Assembly: GCA_900548285.1 (NCBI GenBank)
Contig: URKE01000002.1
Location: 12,506 to 76,505, forward strand
Reading direction: 5' to 3'
Length of the DNA: 64,000 bases
Origin: an uncultured Eubacteriales bacterium
Lineage (GTDB): Bacteria > Bacillota > Clostridia > Christensenellales > Borkfalkiaceae
The position numbers and the translations under genes are program-made. Positions 62,365 through 64,000 of this stretch are shown one piece after another. Within the stretch, counting starts at the first letter, position 1; every line of letters starts with the position of its first letter. The notes below the pieces were generated by a model that had not been told where the DNA came from, did no database searches, and was given only the letters and a program-made list of their open reading frames with translations.

Positions 62365-64000
62365 ATGAATAAAGAAGTAAAATTAGAAGTTAAAAATTTA
62401 AAAATTTCTTTCAGAACCGACGCGGGCAAAGTGCAAGCTGTCAGAGGTATCGATTTTAATCTTTATAAGGGCGAAACTCTCGCTATCGTAGGCGAATCCG
62501 GTTCGGGTAAATCGGTAACAAACAGAGCGGTAATAGGTATTCTTGCCAATAATGCGATTGTTGAAAGCGGCGAAATAATTTACGACGGGAAAGATTTATT
62601 AAAAATTTCCGAAGAAGAGTTTCATAAAATCCGCGGCGATAAAATAGCTATGATTTTCCAAGATCCTATGTCAAGCTTAAATCCTATTATGAAAATAGGA
62701 AAACAGCTTACCGAAGCGATGATTTTAAAAGGAAAAGCAAGCCAGAGAAACGCGAGGGGACTTTTTAATACAACGCTTAGAATTCTTAACGAGCATATGG
62801 ACGTCGTGGCGTCAAGCGAACAGGAAAAAGCAGTTAATAACGAGCAGTGTAAAACATTTAACGAGTTTTGCGTAAACAGCTGTCATCTCGAAAGTAATTA
62901 CAATGCAATTCACCGCGCTACGGTCGAGCTTAAAGAAGATATCGACAACTTCCTTTTTCTTATCGAAAGAAAACAGACAGTTGACGTAAAACATTTTTGT
63001 CATAGCGTTTTAACAGGAATAAAAGATACCGTTCACCCCGATATTGTCGTGATGGACGATACTTTGAAAGCTAATCTTGCGGTTTTGGAAAGCGAATGTA
63101 ATCGCGAAGGCGCGGTAAAAGAAGCTTCGGCAGAATGTCTCAAAGCCCTCGGCGAAATTTCTTCGATTCTGGATAAAGCGGCTAACCGCCCCGAACCGAA
63201 CTATTTCACGCTCGGATATTATATGATGCGTAATCCCGATGCGAATATCGACGATATGCCGATAGACGAGCTTACGAAAATGACGAGAGAATATCTCGAC
63301 AAAGAGTTTATGCTCGAATTTATCGATAAAGGTGCTAACGCTCTTCGTAATTCGAGAGAAGTTTCGTTTGAGAAAAAACGCGAATTATTACCGAAAATCG
63401 ATAAAGCAATCGAATTCTTCAATATAGAATTGATTGAAGAAAGTGAAGCGAAAACCGTCGTTAAAGATCTTGCTAAAGACGTGGTTTTTGCAATCGATAA
63501 GCTCGAAATTATCAAAAACAGCACGGAATATACTTTTACTTCGTCTATAAATATGGCGGTCGCAAAGTTTTTCGCCGCGATAAAGAACAACCCCAAGGAA
63601 CAGGCGCGTTTCGATAAGCAGACGGCAAAGAGAGATAAACTCGTCGCCGCCGGTAAAGATCCCGACTGGAAAGTCGTTCCCGCTTCACTTATCGATCTCG
63701 ATGTTCAGCGCGAGGAAATAATTCATATTCTCGAAAACTTAAAGGCAAATTACGAAAGACAGCTTGCCGTCAAGGACTTCGATTATCAGACGGCAATGGT
63801 CGCTATAATCGATTACCTTAAAGAGCAGGCTTCGACGTTCGTTTACAAGGTTACGCCGAAGATTGCGAAAGCAAAAGCTCTTAAACTTATGGAAGAAGTC
63901 GGTATACCCGAAGCGCGTATCAGATTCAATCAGTATCCGTTCGAGTTTTCGGGCGGTATGAGACAGCGTATCGTTATCGCGATCGCGCTTGCCGCAAACC
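62365..64000 (+). CDS. oppD: Oligopeptide ABC transporter ATPase OppD-type with giant insertion (3' end outside window)
   Basis: The frame stays open from ATG 62365, one base after the oppC stop, to the right edge (545 residues visible). Walker A GESGSGKS is at 43-50 and the Q-loop MIFQDPMSSLNP at 96-107. The ABC signature FSGGMRQR appears only at about 528-535, preceded by the normal ARIRFNQYPFE segment. In regular OppD/DppD proteins Q-loop and signature are about 60 residues apart; here it is 430. The extra 370 or so residues (about 125-500) are mostly helical and charged, without membrane helices, and resemble nothing I know. No stop or frameshift was found across the insert, and codon use matches the rest. 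Confidence 0.85.
   Translation, partial: MNKEVKLEVKNLKISFRTDAGKVQAVRGIDFNLYKGETLAIVGESGSGKSVTNRAVIGILANNAIVESGEIIYDGKDLLKISEEEFHKIRGDKIAMIFQDPMSSLNPIMKIGKQLTEAMILKGKASQRNARGLFNTTLRILNEHMDVVASSEQEKAVNNEQCKTFNEFCVNSCHLESNYNAIHRATVELKEDIDNFLFLIERKQTVDVKHFCHSVLTGIKDTVHPDIVVMDDTLKANLAVLESECNREGAVKEASAECLKALGEISSILDKAANRPEPNYFTLGYYMMRNPDANIDDMPIDELTKMTREYLDKEFMLEFIDKGANALRNSREVSFEKKRELLPKIDKAIEFFNIELIEESEAKTVVKDLAKDVVFAIDKLEIIKNSTEYTFTSSINMAVAKFFAAIKNNPKEQARFDKQTAKRDKLVAAGKDPDWKVVPASLIDLDVQREEIIHILENLKANYERQLAVKDFDYQTAMVAIIDYLKEQASTFVYKVTPKIAKAKALKLMEEVGIPEARIRFNQYPFEFSGGMRQRIVIAIALAAN

Noticed and set aside
62812..63596. Separate gene or mobile intron inside the OppD-type ATPase
   Set aside because: The plus-strand frame is open throughout, no intein splice motifs or intron ends were recognised, and minus-strand frames there are short.

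Overview
The window reads as a chromosomal segment of an endospore-forming member of the Bacillota, most likely an uncultured gut-type lineage of Clostridia. The spore protease gene gpr lies divergent to rpsT. A spoVT - SpoVB/YabM-like flippase - YabN/MazG block keeps the Bacillus subtilis order. There is a dcw cell-division cluster with a meso-DAP type MurE, and a THF riboswitch in front of an ECF S component. Base composition is moderate, with CTT and CTC as frequent Leu codons. No phage, insertion sequence, rRNA or CRISPR array was seen. The exact taxon is an inference.

Layout. 1-3.5 kb: end of gyrB and gyrA. 3.9-8.6 kb: pckA, a DUF421/DUF4363 pair and an ABC exporter. 8.8-13.5 kb: rpsT, gpr, riboswitch-controlled folT-like gene, a SpoVB-type flippase, a LysM protein and a Fur-family regulator. 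13.7-16.8 kb: secG-rnr-smpB, RNA and protein quality control. 16.8-25.0 kb: an envelope glycopolymer locus with an LTA-synthase-like phosphotransferase, a YidC/Oxa1 domain fused to a CDP-glycerol transferase-like domain, a small membrane protein, a UDP-galactopyranose-mutase-like flavoenzyme, a GT-C glycosyltransferase and GtrA. 25.0-26.8 kb: rhamnose mutarotase, a truncated beta-helix glycosidase remnant and a PH-like membrane protein. 27-35.4 kb, minus strand: tRNA-Leu, DUF6062, trmL, a triad-less nitrilase-fold protein, dus, yabN/mazG, flippase, spoVT and a membrane spermidine-synthase-like protein.

35.5-50.3 kb: a small membrane protein, murI, then the dcw cluster mraZ-rsmH-ftsL-ftsI-murE-mraY-murD-ftsW-murA-ftsQ-ftsA-ftsZ behind a consensus promoter. 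murF, murG, murC and murB are absent from it. 50.4-56.6 kb: phosphoglucomutase and an AraC regulator on the minus strand, divergent from a ROK-nagB-nagA amino-sugar operon. 56.6-64 kb: an Opp-type oligopeptide ABC transporter whose binding protein, second permease and first ATPase are all much larger than usual. The ATPase carries about 370 extra residues between its Q-loop and its signature motif and runs off the window.

The best candidates for undescribed biology are the YidC-glycerophosphotransferase fusion with its surrounding locus, and the enlarged Opp system. Smaller points of interest are repeat expansion inside the Gpr protease, a nitrilase-fold protein that has lost its whole catalytic triad, a 112-bp inverted-repeat element with TA ends, and promoter geometry implying leaderless mRNAs.
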